Assembly: GCA_963825305.1 (NCBI GenBank)
Contig: CAWGTA010000009.1
Location: 930,001 to 994,000 of the forward strand
Origin: PSRJ01 sp963825305
Lineage (GTDB): Bacteria > Acidobacteriota > Terriglobia > Bryobacterales > Bryobacteraceae
Length of the DNA stretch: 64,000 nt
Reading direction: 5' to 3'
The position numbers were made by a program, and so were the translations under genes. Positions 33,268-42,730 of the stretch are shown here, one piece after another (the stretch's first letter is position 1; each line of letters starts with the position of its first letter). Below the pieces are notes generated by a model. The model had not been told where the DNA came from, ran no database searches, and saw only the letters and a list, made by a program, of their open reading frames with translations.

Positions 33268-34266
33268 TTAGCCTGCCACCCGAATTACTACTTTTCCCAG
33301 CGGGCCTTCCGCTAATCGGGCAAAGGCCTTTTTCACATCTTCAAACGGAAACACGCCGTCGACTATCGGCCGCTTTCCCATGGCATCCAGGCGGCGGACG
33401 ATCTCGCTCCATGCGGTCTGCGCGGCGGCCGGACTGAAATCGCTAACGGCGACGCCGCCGATCCGATTCCTGCGGAAGAAGAGAGTGGCGGTGTTGAATT
33501 CAGGCACAGGGCCCGCGCTCCGGCCGACCACGCTGATGCGACCCGCGTATCCCAGCATGTTGATCACTTCATTGAAGAGCGCGCCGCCAATGTTGTCTAC
33601 CACCAAATCCACTCTCTTCGGGGAAAGCGCGGTGAGCACCGCTTTGCGGATGCCGGGATCGGCCGGATCGAATACGAAATCGGCGCCGATTGGTTTCAGG
33701 GCTGCGCCTTTTTCGGCGCTGCGCGACAGGGCCACCACGGTAAGGTTCATCGATTTAGCAAGCAGGATCGAGGCGACACCCACGCCACCGGACGCTCCGG
33801 TAACGAGTACGACGGAACCCGCGGGCGGCGGCGCGGGAGGGTCGCTCCATTGAGTCAGGGCTTGCCAGGCGGTAAGAAAGGAGAGCGGCGCACCTGCCAT
33901 TTCTTGCGCTGTCCAGCCTTGCGGCACCGGCGCCACGCTGGCCGCGGGCACCACAGTCTTCTCGGCCAGTGTTCCCCAGGTCGAAACGCCCACGTCGCAG
34001 CGCAAAACGCCTACGTTGTCGCCGACGCGCACATGATCCACGCCGGGTCCCACCGCCAGTACTTCACCGACGCCATCGCGTCCCAGGACGTGAGGCAGCG
34101 GCGGGTTGGCCGGATACAGGGCGCGCGCGAGAAACGCGTCGGCCGGGTTCAACGCGGCGAATCGCATCTTCAACAGCACTTCCCCGGCGCCGTTCTGCGG
34201 GTCCGCCACTTCGCTCAACTGCAGTTTGTCCGTGCCTTCAAACGAGTTCATCAGCCATGCGCGCAT
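33268..34266 (-). CDS. Zinc-free MDR-family oxidoreductase
   Basis: A 332-residue medium-chain dehydrogenase/reductase. GroES-like N-terminal half (ALNPADAFLARALYPANPPL; LGRDGVGEVLAVGPGVDHV), then a Rossmann domain with VLVTGASGGVGVASILLAKS and DLVVDNIGGALFNEVINMLG. Zinc ligands are absent, so it is of the quinone oxidoreductase/enoyl reductase type, using NADPH. It is the first gene of a two-gene operon with the cyclodeaminase-family protein. A second MDR enzyme lies at 27798-28766; the two are not close in sequence. The substrate is unknown. Confidence 0.88.
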   Translation of the reverse strand: MRAWLMNSFEGTDKLQLSEVADPQNGAGEVLLKMRFAALNPADAFLARALYPANPPLPHVLGRDGVGEVLAVGPGVDHVRVGDNVGVLRCDVGVSTWGTLAEKTVVPAASVAPVPQGWTAQEMAGAPLSFLTAWQALTQWSDPPAPPPAGSVVLVTGASGGVGVASILLAKSMNLTVVALSRSAEKGAALKPIGADFVFDPADPGIRKAVLTALSPKRVDLVVDNIGGALFNEVINMLGYAGRISVVGRSAGPVPEFNTATLFFRRNRIGGVAVSDFSPAAAQTAWSEIVRRLDAMGKRPIVDGVFPFEDVKKAFARLAEGPLGKVVIRVAG

Positions 34267-34300
34267 GGTGACATTCTCGCACGAGGGTACGGGCCGGCCC

Positions 34301-35839
34301 TTACTTCTGATTCAAGGAATACGTCTTGTCCCAGAATGGCAAGGCGCCGATCGCATCACCCGAGATCACGATCTCCACGCGGCGGTTCTCGCTCGAAGTC
34401 GACCCGAGCGGCCGCGAATTTCCGAACCCCTGGCTGGTTACATGATTGCCGGCTAGGCCAGCGCTTACCAATGTGTTGCGCACGGCGGCAGCGCGTAACG
34501 CGGCACGATCGGCGGCACTGGCTATATCGGAATGTCCCTCAACCGCCACGCGCAGGCCGGGCTGGGCGGCGACTACGGCAGCTACACGCGCAACTTGACC
34601 TGAGGCAACCGGGCCGAGCGACGAACCGCTGAAGTCGCTGTCCGGAAGAGTGACCACCAAGCCGCGCGGAGTGTCACGCGTGATGGCAAGACCATTGAGA
34701 CGTTCCAGCAACTGGATGCGCAGCTCGGTTTGCGCAGTCTGCCGTTCCTGGCGCTGCGGCCGCGCAGGTTGAATAATTACCGCTTGTACGCGATCCGCCT
34801 GGTCTGCCCGCTGGCGCTCCGCGGTAGCCTCGGCTTCGGCGCGCTGGTGAGCCGCGCGCTCGACTTCGGCTTGCGCCCGCGCGGCATCGGCATCGATGCG
34901 AGCCTGCTGGGCGCTCGCCTCGGCCTGCACCTTGGCCTGCTGGGCCTCTGTCAACTGCTGCTGCGCCCGGGCCAATTGATCGTCTTGCTTGCGGCGCTCC
35001 GCGATCACGCGCGCATCTTCAGCGGTCTGTGCGGCGGCGCGAGCGCTCTGCACGATCAGGCTGGTATTAGCCTTGATCGACTGCAGCCGCTGTGCCTCGT
35101 CCAATTCCTGTTGCGCTTTCGACAGAGTATTGGGCGCGTATTGTTCCGCATCCGCGGTGCGCGCAATGCCGATCGCGTTTTGCGCCTGGTATACCTCCAG
35201 AGTCGCCTCATAACGATCCATCGATACCTTGGGTGCACTAGTCGCACTGGCAGCCAAACTTTCCTGGCGGTCCCAGGTGTAATGGCCGCGCGGCATCAAT
35301 TCATATTTCGCCTGAATGGGCGCCGCCCGCCCAACGGTATCGGGCCGCACGTGGTTTTCCAGTACCACCACATCGCTGGGCTGCCGCACCGCCGAATATG
35401 GCTCCGCGGTTACGATCAGGCCGAATGCCTGCAGATCGGTGGTCACGTGCATGTGAGCGTCGTTCGAGCCATTGGGCACAACTTCGCCCAGGTTGTGTGG
35501 AGCGCCTTCCGGGCTGATCGCCCAAAGTACGTAGGTAAGATATTCGCGCCCGAACCGCGTGGCCGGCGAAAGCTTCTCAAACCGGGCATCGATCTCTGTG
35601 CGGCCGCGCAACGACTCGACGGTGGCATCGCCTTTCGCTTCCGAGAGGAGCACGGTACCCCGAAAATCGATCTTGGTGGGGCCGGACCGGTATTGGTAAT
35701 TGACGGCATCCACATCACGTTCCACCACGGTGACGCGGTAAATCGGCACGGGGCCCGTCTTCGAGCCGGTCTCCTGGCAGACCGAAGGCAGCGCGTACAA
35801 AAGGCCCGCCATCACGCTGCTGAAAAGTACATGTCTCAT
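34301..35839 (-). CDS. OmpA-family outer-membrane/periplasmic protein with coiled coil
   Basis: About 512 residues. Signal peptide (VLFSSVMAGLLYALPSVCQ), a beta-rich N-terminal domain to about 230, a long Ala/Gln/Glu-rich coiled coil (about 240-365, with ARAQQQLTEAQQAKVQAEAS) containing an YMN-repeat-like LSKAQQELDEA region, and a C-terminal OmpA peptidoglycan-binding domain (VAVEGHSDIASAADRAALRA; VTSQGFGNSRPLGS; NRRVEIVISG). The start at 35839 is chosen because GGAGGAC lies just upstream. The domain binds diaminopimelate, so the protein probably tethers the envelope. The intergenic stretch to hemQ is 85 bases. Confidence 0.88.
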   Translation of the reverse strand: MRHVLFSSVMAGLLYALPSVCQETGSKTGPVPIYRVTVVERDVDAVNYQYRSGPTKIDFRGTVLLSEAKGDATVESLRGRTEIDARFEKLSPATRFGREYLTYVLWAISPEGAPHNLGEVVPNGSNDAHMHVTTDLQAFGLIVTAEPYSAVRQPSDVVVLENHVRPDTVGRAAPIQAKYELMPRGHYTWDRQESLAASATSAPKVSMDRYEATLEVYQAQNAIGIARTADAEQYAPNTLSKAQQELDEAQRLQSIKANTSLIVQSARAAAQTAEDARVIAERRKQDDQLARAQQQLTEAQQAKVQAEASAQQARIDADAARAQAEVERAAHQRAEAEATAERQRADQADRVQAVIIQPARPQRQERQTAQTELRIQLLERLNGLAITRDTPRGLVVTLPDSDFSGSSLGPVASGQVARVAAVVAAQPGLRVAVEGHSDIASAADRAALRAAAVRNTLVSAGLAGNHVTSQGFGNSRPLGSTSSENRRVEIVISGDAIGALPFWDKTYSLNQK

Positions 35840-35924
35840 CTCGTCCTCCAATAAAAGGGAAAAGATGCAGGTTGGGTTCCGTGCCGGGCCGGCTTACTAC
35901 CGTGTGCGTAATTGGAAGTACCAA

Positions 35925-36764
35925 TTACAGTTGGAGAAGCGATGGAAAGTCTGCGGCATGTATGCGCAGGCCCACATAAAACGTGCCGAAAAGTGCATAG
36001 ACGGCGCTGACATAGTCGAAGCGCATTTCGTAGATGAGCTTCTTGAAAACCAGCGGGTCGTCCGCAAACAGATCGACGCCCCACTCCCAATCGTCGAAGC
36101 CGATGGAGCCGGTGATGATCTGGCGGACGTCACCGGCGTAACGCCGGCCTACCATACCGTGTTCGTGCATCATGCGCTGGCGTTCGGCCATGGGCTCGCG
36201 GTACCAGTTGACGGATTCTCCACGGCGGCGGTCCATGGGGTAGAAGCAGATGTGCCGTGCCGCTGGTATCTCCGGCCAAAGCCGCGAGACCATAGCTTGG
36301 CGCTGCCGTATCAGGGTTTCCTCAATGTCGCGATTCCACTCTTCGGAGTGGGGCTGGACGCCTTTGGCCGCCAGGCCGCCGTACACTTTCGAAGTGGACT
36401 CGTAGAGACCCAGCTCAATGACCGACAGGTAGGAGGTAGTGGGTTCGAGATAGTCGCTGAGGCGCAGCCGCGCGAGCTCCGTTTGCGCCTGGCTTAGCTC
36501 TTCGAAACTGCGGCGGAAGTGGAGGAATAAGAGATCGCCCTTGTGGCCGAGGAGCGAGTAAATCGCGCTCTGCCGGCCTTCGGAAGGCTGCTCCCTTTCG
36601 TCCAACACGTGCGTGGCTTCTTCGAGAATGGAGGAGCGGGCCTCGGGGGAAAGGGCGCGCCACGCGGGCCACCGGAAGCGCATCATCTGGTGGAGCACGC
36701 TGGCTCCCTCGACCGTGAGCGGGACGGCAGGCAGAGCGGCTTCGGTCAACGTCTCGGGTGTCAT
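35925..36764 (-). CDS. hemQ: Coproheme decarboxylase (HemQ/ChdC)
   Basis: A 279-residue member of the chlorite dismutase superfamily. HemQ oxidatively decarboxylates coproheme to haem b in the coproporphyrin-dependent pathway. Diagnostic segments are FYPMDRRRGESVNWYREPM (with the catalytic Tyr), HGMVGRRYAGDVRQIITGSI, GFDDWEWGVDLFADDP and KLIYEMRFDYVSAVYALFG. The start at 36764 (MTPETLTEAALPAVPL) is typical of the family; the longer frame is rejected. It begins 20 bases after fliJ on the same strand, so it appears to be the last gene of the flagellar operon. High haem demand from the cytochrome cluster may be relevant. Confidence 0.95.
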   Translation of the reverse strand: MTPETLTEAALPAVPLTVEGASVLHQMMRFRWPAWRALSPEARSSILEEATHVLDEREQPSEGRQSAIYSLLGHKGDLLFLHFRRSFEELSQAQTELARLRLSDYLEPTTSYLSVIELGLYESTSKVYGGLAAKGVQPHSEEWNRDIEETLIRQRQAMVSRLWPEIPAARHICFYPMDRRRGESVNWYREPMAERQRMMHEHGMVGRRYAGDVRQIITGSIGFDDWEWGVDLFADDPLVFKKLIYEMRFDYVSAVYALFGTFYVGLRIHAADFPSLLQL

Positions 36765-36784
36765 GCCCCAATTATAGAGAACGG

Positions 36785-37225
36785 TTAGCTCCGACGCCGC
36801 ACCAGCCCTGACAGATAGGATTCCGCAGCCAGTTGCTCCACTTCGCGATCCGCAGCGGCCAGCCATTCGGCGCGGCGGCGTTCTTCGAGACGTTCGAGCA
36901 GACGACAGCGGCGGCGCGCCTCTAGCATGGCCTGCTGTTGGGCTGCGAGCTGTTGAACAGCTTCGGCGCGCCTCGTAGCGATTTCCTTTTCGCGGTTCTG
37001 GACGTGCAGGCGGAAGCTGGAGAGCGCGGCCAAATCATTACCGGATATCGGACTCCAATCGCGGACTTGCAATTCCGACCGGATGGCGGTGGCCTCCAGT
37101 TCCGACTCGGCCCGGTCCAACTCCGCCAAGGCGGAGATCTGGCGCTTGAGTTTGGCATCCTCGAGCTCCAGTTGGGTGCGCCGCCAGGCGAGGACTTTCT
37201 CCAGGCGAAAGCGGAACGCGGTCAC
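36785..37225 (-). CDS. fliJ: Flagellar export chaperone FliJ
   Basis: A 146-residue, almost wholly helical protein, as expected for FliJ, the stalk-like coiled coil of the flagellar type III export ATPase complex. It opens FRFRLEKVLAWRRTQLELED and contains AELDRAESELEATAIR and QQQAMLEARRRCRLLERLEE. Family sequence conservation is weak, so position is the stronger evidence: it overlaps the stop of fliI by four bases, the standard order fliH-fliI-fliJ. Confidence 0.85.
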   Translation of the reverse strand: MTAFRFRLEKVLAWRRTQLELEDAKLKRQISALAELDRAESELEATAIRSELQVRDWSPISGNDLAALSSFRLHVQNREKEIATRRAEAVQQLAAQQQAMLEARRRCRLLERLEERRRAEWLAAADREVEQLAAESYLSGLVRRRS

Positions 37226-38580
37226 TTGGCTTGCCCGATGCGGATGGGAACAGGCGCGCCCGCCAGCCGCTGGGCGAGGCCTTCGAGGCGTGACAGCGTG
37301 TCGTTAATGCCGGATGTGGCGCTGTGATCCTGCTGCAGGAAATCCAGCAACTCAGGCCGCAATTGGATGCTGGCGTCCAGTACCGGGTTGGATCCGGCAA
37401 CATATGCCCCCAGTTGGATCAGGTCTTCCGCGTCGTGATACGCAGACAGGGCTTCGCGCAGTTTTCGCGCCGAGTTCTTCTGGGGCGCGGTCGCAATCTG
37501 CGAAGTCAGCCGGCTGACGGAGTGGAGAATGTCGATGGCCGGGTAGTGGCCTTGGGCGGCCAACTGCCGGGAGAGGATAATATGGCCGTCCAGTATGGCG
37601 CGCACTGCGTCGCAGATCGGCTCGTTGAAATCGTCGCCCTCCACCAACACGGTGAAGAAGCCGGTGATCGATCCCTTGCGAAAATTGCCGGCGCGCTCCA
37701 GCACTTTGGGAAGCATGTTGAACACCGATGGCGTGTAGCCCTTCTGGCTGGGCGGCTCACCGGCGGCCAAACCGATCTCGCGCTGGGCCATCGCCAGGCG
37801 TGTGACGGAATCCATCACCAGCAGCACGTTGGCTCCCTGATCGCGGAAATACTCCGCGATCGCCAGTGACACGAAACAGGCACGCACCCGCAGCGGGGCG
37901 GGCCGCTCCGACGTGGCGCAGACTACTACTGAGCGCTTGCGGCCTTCGGGGCCCAATTCCTGTTCCAGAAAGGCGCGCACCTCGCGGTTGCGTTCGCCGA
38001 TCATCGCGATCACCGTGACGTCGGCCGAATTGTGGCGTGACATGCTGCCGAGCAGGGTGCTTTTACCGACGCCGCTGCCGCCGAAGATTCCGATGCGCTG
38101 CCCCAGGCCGCAAGGCAGAAGGCTGTCGATAGCGCGGATACCGGTGACCAGGGGTTTAGTGATGTGCTCGCGATCGAGCGGATTCCCAGGCTCGCCGTTC
38201 AGACGGTACGCGCCGGCCGGCTCGATCGGAGGTCCGCCGTCCATCGGTTTGCCAAAACCGTCGATGACGCGGCCGAGCAGCCCGGGCCCTACCTCAACGC
38301 GAGCATCCTCGCTGCGCGCCACGACTTTATCGCCTAGTTGCAGGCCTTCGGTCTCTTCGAGCGGCATGGACAGCACCCGCCCGTTACGGAAACCGATCAC
38401 CTGGGTGCGGATGGGGCGTCCCATCGAGGTCATGATTTCGCAGAAGTCGCCCATCGCAACGCTGGGCCCGCGGGATTCGACCAGCAGCCCTACCACCTCC
38501 GTCACCTGGCCGGTCCACGACAAGGGCGAGGCCTGCTCGAGATGGGCCAGATACGGTTGAAGAGAAATTTGATCGGTCAT
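37222..38580 (-). CDS. fliI: Flagellum-specific ATPase FliI
   Basis: The 452-residue ATPase of the flagellar export apparatus. The start at 38580 (MTDQISLQPYLAHLEQ) is chosen; the frame is open much further upstream but only as a shifted reading of fliH. Walker A is GIFGGSGVGKSTLLG, the Walker B strand NVLLVMDSVTRLAMAQREIG, and the export-ATPase signature LAAGEPPSQKGYTPSVF, all matching the beta-like F1/V1/export ATPase family. It overlaps fliH by four bases and fliJ by four, consistent with translational coupling. Confidence 0.96.
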   Translation of the reverse strand: MTDQISLQPYLAHLEQASPLSWTGQVTEVVGLLVESRGPSVAMGDFCEIMTSMGRPIRTQVIGFRNGRVLSMPLEETEGLQLGDKVVARSEDARVEVGPGLLGRVIDGFGKPMDGGPPIEPAGAYRLNGEPGNPLDREHITKPLVTGIRAIDSLLPCGLGQRIGIFGGSGVGKSTLLGSMSRHNSADVTVIAMIGERNREVRAFLEQELGPEGRKRSVVVCATSERPAPLRVRACFVSLAIAEYFRDQGANVLLVMDSVTRLAMAQREIGLAAGEPPSQKGYTPSVFNMLPKVLERAGNFRKGSITGFFTVLVEGDDFNEPICDAVRAILDGHIILSRQLAAQGHYPAIDILHSVSRLTSQIATAPQKNSARKLREALSAYHDAEDLIQLGAYVAGSNPVLDASIQLRPELLDFLQQDHSATSGINDTLSRLEGLAQRLAGAPVPIRIGQAK

Positions 38581-39224
38581 CGTTGGCTCTGCAAGCGATC
38601 CGCCAGCCCTCTTTCGATTTCGCGCAGCTGGGATTCCACCGAGGCATCCAGGTTTCCACGGTCTGTTTCGAAAATTACGGCACCCGGCTCGCGCGATGGA
38701 TCCGCAACCACCTCCACAGGAGAGCCAGCGACCATTTGGCGGAGACAGGCGGTCACCAAAGCGGCGTGCGCCGGATGAACCCGCACGCGGGTGATCTCCT
38801 GCGACTGCAGTTTCTCCAACGCGCCCAAGACCAGGCCGTGCATGGCGTCGGGGTCCACCATAATCTCGCGCCGCAAGATTCGCCGGGCGATGGCCGTCGC
38901 CAGGCGCAGCAGGTCTCCCTCCGCTTCCCGGCGCATGCGGGCGCGCAGGCCTGCGATCTCTTGAATGGTTCGGGAGAGCCGTTCGATGACCGGCTGCAAT
39001 TCCGCGGAGGCGCGACCCCGGCCCGCCGCCTCTCCTTCGCGTACACCGGCCGCATGCGCCTCTTGTATCCGCTGGTCGACCTGGTGGCCTACATCCGGAT
39101 GGACCGCATTGCCGGAAGTCATTTCCGCCATTCCCCCGGTGCGGCACCCTGCTCGATCTACGACACGCCAGGCTACGGCGGTCACGATTTGCGGATCGTC
39201 AGGCGGCAGTATCTTAGACGACAT
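38577..39224 (-). CDS. fliH: Flagellar assembly protein FliH
   Basis: A 215-residue FliH, the peripheral stalk-like regulator that tethers FliI at the export gate. The N-terminal 50 residues are disordered, then an Ala/Glu/Gly-rich helix (RIQEAHAAGVREGEAAGRGR) and a conserved C-terminal V-ATPase-E-like domain (LLRLATAIARRILRREIMVD; LQSQEITRVRVHP; PGAVIFETDRGNLDASVESQ). It overlaps fliG by 11 bases and fliI by four. Assignment rests on the C-terminal domain and gene order. Confidence 0.9.
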   Translation of the reverse strand: MSSKILPPDDPQIVTAVAWRVVDRAGCRTGGMAEMTSGNAVHPDVGHQVDQRIQEAHAAGVREGEAAGRGRASAELQPVIERLSRTIQEIAGLRARMRREAEGDLLRLATAIARRILRREIMVDPDAMHGLVLGALEKLQSQEITRVRVHPAHAALVTACLRQMVAGSPVEVVADPSREPGAVIFETDRGNLDASVESQLREIERGLADRLQSQR

Positions 39225-40254
39225 ACTGCTCGCCCACGGTTGCCTTCAGGCTGAGAACGCCTTCCGATTCAAGCTGGCGTACTACCGTGATGATCTGCTG
39301 CTGGGCGCCTTCCACCTCTTTGATCTTCACCGGGCCCAGCGCATCCATATCTTCTTTGAGCATCTCCCCGCCGCGCTGCGACATGCAGCCCAGGATGTGC
39401 GCCCGGAGCTGTTCGCTGGTGCCTTTGAGCGCAAGGGTAAGGGCCTTACGATCCACTTTGCCCAACACTTCCTTCAGGCCGATCTGGTCGATGAGCAAAA
39501 GGTCTTCAAACACGAACATGAGGTGGCGGATGGTATCGCCCAAACTGGCGTCCTGGTGCTCGATGTTGTCGAGAATTTCGCGGCTAGTAGCAGAGTCCAG
39601 GCGGTTCAGCATCTCGGCCACGGCGCGGACGCCGCCGTACGATTCGCGGCTGAATTCACCCAGAGCTTTCAACTTCTGACCGATGACTCCCGCGATCTTA
39701 TAGATAATGTCCGGGGAGATCTGATCCAGCGAGGCCATGCGTTGCGACACGTCGGAACGAAGCCCCGCAGGCAGCGAGGTCAGTAGCGCTGCCGCCTGGG
39801 TCGAGTTCAGGTGCGACAGCACCAAGGCGATGGTTTGCGGGTGTTCGTTGTGAATAAACTTTGCCAGCTGCTGCGGATCGGCCTTCTCGATCGCATCGAA
39901 GGACGTTGCCTCCGCGCCCAAGGCTTTCGACAGGCGGTCCAGGAGCTTCTTGGCCTGGTCGGGATTAAAGGCGCGCAGTAGCAGCTTGCGAGCGTAATCG
40001 ATACCACCGCGCGCCACGTAATCGCCGGCGGTCGCAATGTGGTGGAACTCCTGGAGTACGCCTTCCGCCTGCTCCGACGAGATGGCTGTGAGCTTCGCCA
40101 CCTCGCGGCTAACCTTCTGGACTTCATCTTCGGTGAGATGCTGCATCAGGGAAGAGCTGGTTTCTTCACCCAGGACGATCAGAAGCATGGCGGCTTTGCG
40201 CAAGGTCGGCAGTGTTTCCACTTCCGAGCCTTTGTTACTCGTGTTCAGAATCAT
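39214..40254 (-). CDS. fliG: Flagellar motor switch protein FliG
   Basis: A 346-residue FliG, the rotor protein that contacts MotA and FliM. N-terminal domain begins PTLRKAAMLLIVLGEETSS, the middle domain holds the EHPQTIALVLSHLNSTQAAA (EHPQ) motif, and the C-terminal torque helix has FEDLLLIDQIGLKEVLGKVD. Length and domain order are standard. It overlaps fliF by four bases and fliH by 11, so the whole rotor and export segment is one transcript. Confidence 0.96.
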   Translation of the reverse strand: MILNTSNKGSEVETLPTLRKAAMLLIVLGEETSSSLMQHLTEDEVQKVSREVAKLTAISSEQAEGVLQEFHHIATAGDYVARGGIDYARKLLLRAFNPDQAKKLLDRLSKALGAEATSFDAIEKADPQQLAKFIHNEHPQTIALVLSHLNSTQAAALLTSLPAGLRSDVSQRMASLDQISPDIIYKIAGVIGQKLKALGEFSRESYGGVRAVAEMLNRLDSATSREILDNIEHQDASLGDTIRHLMFVFEDLLLIDQIGLKEVLGKVDRKALTLALKGTSEQLRAHILGCMSQRGGEMLKEDMDALGPVKIKEVEGAQQQIITVVRQLESEGVLSLKATVGEQYVV

Positions 40255-41921
40255 CGATCAGGGTCCTCGTCGCGAATCCACCCGCGCAATACTTGCACCG
40301 ATACATCCGGGTTCTGGGCTACTTTTTCGCGCAGGTGCTTGGCCATCACCTCAGCCGTCTTGGTAATGGCGGGCACCAGTTTCAGCGCGGCCTGGGCTTC
40401 CGCTTCGGCCTGTTGGGCGTCGTGCTGTGCCAGGCGGGACCGGACCTCTTGATCCATTACGGGAGCCCCTGCGGGGCGGGTACCCACGGGGAGTTCCATG
40501 GGGACGCTCGCTTCGGCCGTTGCGCCCTTACCGCGCCGTAAGAATAAGACCAGGATCACGACCACCCCCACCAGCACGCCACCGGCGATCAGGAGCGTCT
40601 TCTGATCCAATTGGAGAAGCTTGGCCGGAGCGGGCTGCCCTGGGCGGCCCGGAACTGAAGCACCCGGCGGCAGGGGAGGATCGAGCGTAAGAGTTGTCTC
40701 AAACGGCTCGGTCTCCACCACCAGTTGATCGCCCCGCTCGGTATTGATGCCGGTGACCCCCGCGACCATGTCATGAATGACCTTCAGTTTTTCCGTGGAG
40801 GGAGGTGTCAAGACGCGCCGGAATCCGTTCTTGTCTTTTTCCCACTTCAGCTCCTGATCCACCAACACCGCCACCGAGATCTTGCGGATGGCGCCGGCCG
40901 GCAGGCGCATCTTCTTGACGGTACGGGTGGACTGATACGTGACGTTCTCGGTGACGCGCGCCACGCGATTCGCGCCGGCGCCTGGACGCGAAGTGGGCCT
41001 GGGCAGAGTGGAAGCCGTGCCCGGCATTCCGTTGGCGCTTCCGGAGCCCGAGCTGTCTTCGGTTCGTTGCGAGCTCAGCATGACGGAACGCGCCGGGTCG
41101 AAGACTTCCTCGCTTTGTTCGCCCCCGGTAAAATCGCAATCCACCGAAACACCTGCGTGGAATTTTTCCGCTCCCAGCAGCGGCTCCAGCGTGGCGTTGA
41201 CCTTGGCCACCAGGTCGGCTTCGATTTTGCGCCGGTAATCCAAGCCGGCTTCGGAGGGCTCCGGACCATCGATGCTTCCCGGTGTGCGCGGCCTGCCTAG
41301 CAGATTCCCATTCATGTCGAGCACCGATACGCCATCGGGCGACAAGCCTTCCACCGCGGCCGCCACCAGGTGGTTGATGGCCTGTACGTTTTGCGGCGAC
41401 AAGTGCGCTCCGGGTTTCAAGCGCACCAGGACGCTGGCCTTAGCCGGCTTCTGCGCATCCAGAAATACGGAGTCTTTTGGAAACGTGAGGTGCACCCTGG
41501 CCTGGTCGACCTCCGACAGTGACATTACCGAACGCTCGAGCTCCCCTTCGAGCGCGCGGCGGTAGTTCACATGTTCGGTGAATTCGGTGGCTCCCAGATT
41601 GGTCTTGTCGAAGAGTTCAAATCCGATACGCCCGGATTTCGGAAGGCCGGCCGCCGCCAGACTCAGGCGCAACTCAGCCCGGCGCGAAGAAGGCACCAGG
41701 ACCGCGCCCCCTTCGTCCGGGATCCGGTATTCTACGCCGCTTTCCTTCAGTTTCTGCACGACCCCGGCGGCGTCCTCCGCGGCCATACCCGTAAACAGCG
41801 GCTGAAAATCAGCCTCTTGTCTCGCATGGACCAGGGCGTAGATACCCCCTGCGGCCAACAGGACGGTCACCGCAATGGTCACTCGCTGGCGGATTGAAAG
41901 GTTGGCCAAAAGCTTGTTCAT
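40251..41921 (-). CDS. fliF: Flagellar M-ring protein FliF
   Basis: A 556-residue membrane protein that forms the MS ring, the base on which the flagellum assembles. A first membrane span (RVTIAVTVLLAAGGIYALVH) is followed by the periplasmic ring-building motifs (LAAAGLPKSGRIGFELFDKT, TEFTEHVNYRRALEGELERS, ARVHLTFPKDSVFL). A second span (TLLIAGGVLVGVVVILVLFL) precedes the cytoplasmic FliG-binding tail (VSVQVLRGWIRDED). It overlaps fliG by four bases. Length matches the family. Confidence 0.96.
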   Translation of the reverse strand: MNKLLANLSIRQRVTIAVTVLLAAGGIYALVHARQEADFQPLFTGMAAEDAAGVVQKLKESGVEYRIPDEGGAVLVPSSRRAELRLSLAAAGLPKSGRIGFELFDKTNLGATEFTEHVNYRRALEGELERSVMSLSEVDQARVHLTFPKDSVFLDAQKPAKASVLVRLKPGAHLSPQNVQAINHLVAAAVEGLSPDGVSVLDMNGNLLGRPRTPGSIDGPEPSEAGLDYRRKIEADLVAKVNATLEPLLGAEKFHAGVSVDCDFTGGEQSEEVFDPARSVMLSSQRTEDSSGSGSANGMPGTASTLPRPTSRPGAGANRVARVTENVTYQSTRTVKKMRLPAGAIRKISVAVLVDQELKWEKDKNGFRRVLTPPSTEKLKVIHDMVAGVTGINTERGDQLVVETEPFETTLTLDPPLPPGASVPGRPGQPAPAKLLQLDQKTLLIAGGVLVGVVVILVLFLRRGKGATAEASVPMELPVGTRPAGAPVMDQEVRSRLAQHDAQQAEAEAQAALKLVPAITKTAEVMAKHLREKVAQNPDVSVQVLRGWIRDEDPDR

Positions 41922-41987
41922 GACTCGACGCGAGGCCGCAAGGCGACCTGATGTTTAGATCGGCAGGAGGCGCCCAAAACCTGAGCC

Positions 41988-42287
41988 TTACATCTGCAGA
42001 TGCATGATTTCGGTGTAGGCGCTGATAACCTTGTTGCGGGCTTGCAGGAAAAGATCAAAGGCGAGCGTCGCCTTTTGGGTGGCAATGATGGTGGTGTGGA
42101 GGTCTTCGCCTTCCCCCGATAGAAAACGTTCCACCGACGCGGCGGCTTGGGTTCCCGAACCCTGCACGCTGTCGATGGCCGCCGACAAGGCGTCTTTGAA
42201 GGCGCCGGTTCCGCCAGAGCCGCCCGACGGAAGAATCGAATCCGGAAGGGTAGGAGGTCCGGAGATCGGAAGAATGGGTCCAGGCAT
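41988..42287 (-). CDS. fliE: Flagellar hook-basal body protein FliE
   Basis: A 99-residue FliE, which links the MS ring to the proximal rod and helps open the export gate. The conserved C-terminal half is visible: FKDALSAAIDSVQGSGTQAA, then DLHTTIIATQKATLAFDLFL and ARNKVISAYTEIMHLQM, ending in the family's typical SAYTEIMxMQM-like terminus. The N-terminus is Pro/Gly-rich. Position between flgC and fliF supports the call. Confidence 0.93.
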   Translation of the reverse strand: MPGPILPISGPPTLPDSILPSGGSGGTGAFKDALSAAIDSVQGSGTQAAASVERFLSGEGEDLHTTIIATQKATLAFDLFLQARNKVISAYTEIMHLQM

Positions 42288-42295
42288 GGTTTACC

Positions 42296-42730
42296 TCAAC
42301 GCAGTAGATCCAGGGAACGGGCGATCATATCCTTCGCGGCCGTAATGGAGGCCACGTTGGCCTCGTAGCCGCGAGCCGCGCCCATTAAATCGACCATATC
42401 CTCCGCCGGATTCACTCGAGGAAACGCCACATACCCATCCGGCCCTGCATCCGGGTGGCCAGGCATGTAATGCCGTTCGGGCTCGCGTGTGTCGCTGACA
42501 ATATCGGAGACAGCCACGCCGCTCATGCCCTGCACCTCGCTATTGAAAGCGGATGCGAATGGCGAGGACAGCGGGGTCGAGGTAAAGACCGCGTCTTTGC
42601 GCCGGTATGGGCCGCCCTCGGGAGTGCGCGTGGTTTCGGCATTGGCCAGATTCTCGGCCAGCAGTTCCGCGCGCGTGCGCTGGGCCGCCATCCCGGAAGC
42701 GCCGATGGACATAATCGAGAATACGCTCAT
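42296..42730 (-). CDS. flgC: Flagellar proximal rod protein FlgC
   Basis: A 144-residue rod protein. N-terminal Flg_bb_rod motif SGMAAQRTRAELLAENLANA then ETTRTPEGGPYRRKDAVF; C-terminal block VNPAEDMVDLMGAARGYEAN followed by ASITAAKDMIARSLDLLR, the common rod/hook C-terminal helix. FlgC polymerises with FlgB and FlgF above the MS ring. It overlaps flgB by four bases and precedes fliE by eight. It has no signal peptide, as rod proteins are exported by the flagellar apparatus. Confidence 0.94.
   Translation of the reverse strand: MSVFSIMSIGASGMAAQRTRAELLAENLANAETTRTPEGGPYRRKDAVFTSTPLSSPFASAFNSEVQGMSGVAVSDIVSDTREPERHYMPGHPDAGPDGYVAFPRVNPAEDMVDLMGAARGYEANVASITAAKDMIARSLDLLR

Noticed and set aside
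38581..39147. In-frame N-terminal extension of fliI
   Set aside because: It covers fliH in another frame and has no family similarity; MTDQISLQPY fits the FliI start and four-base overlap.
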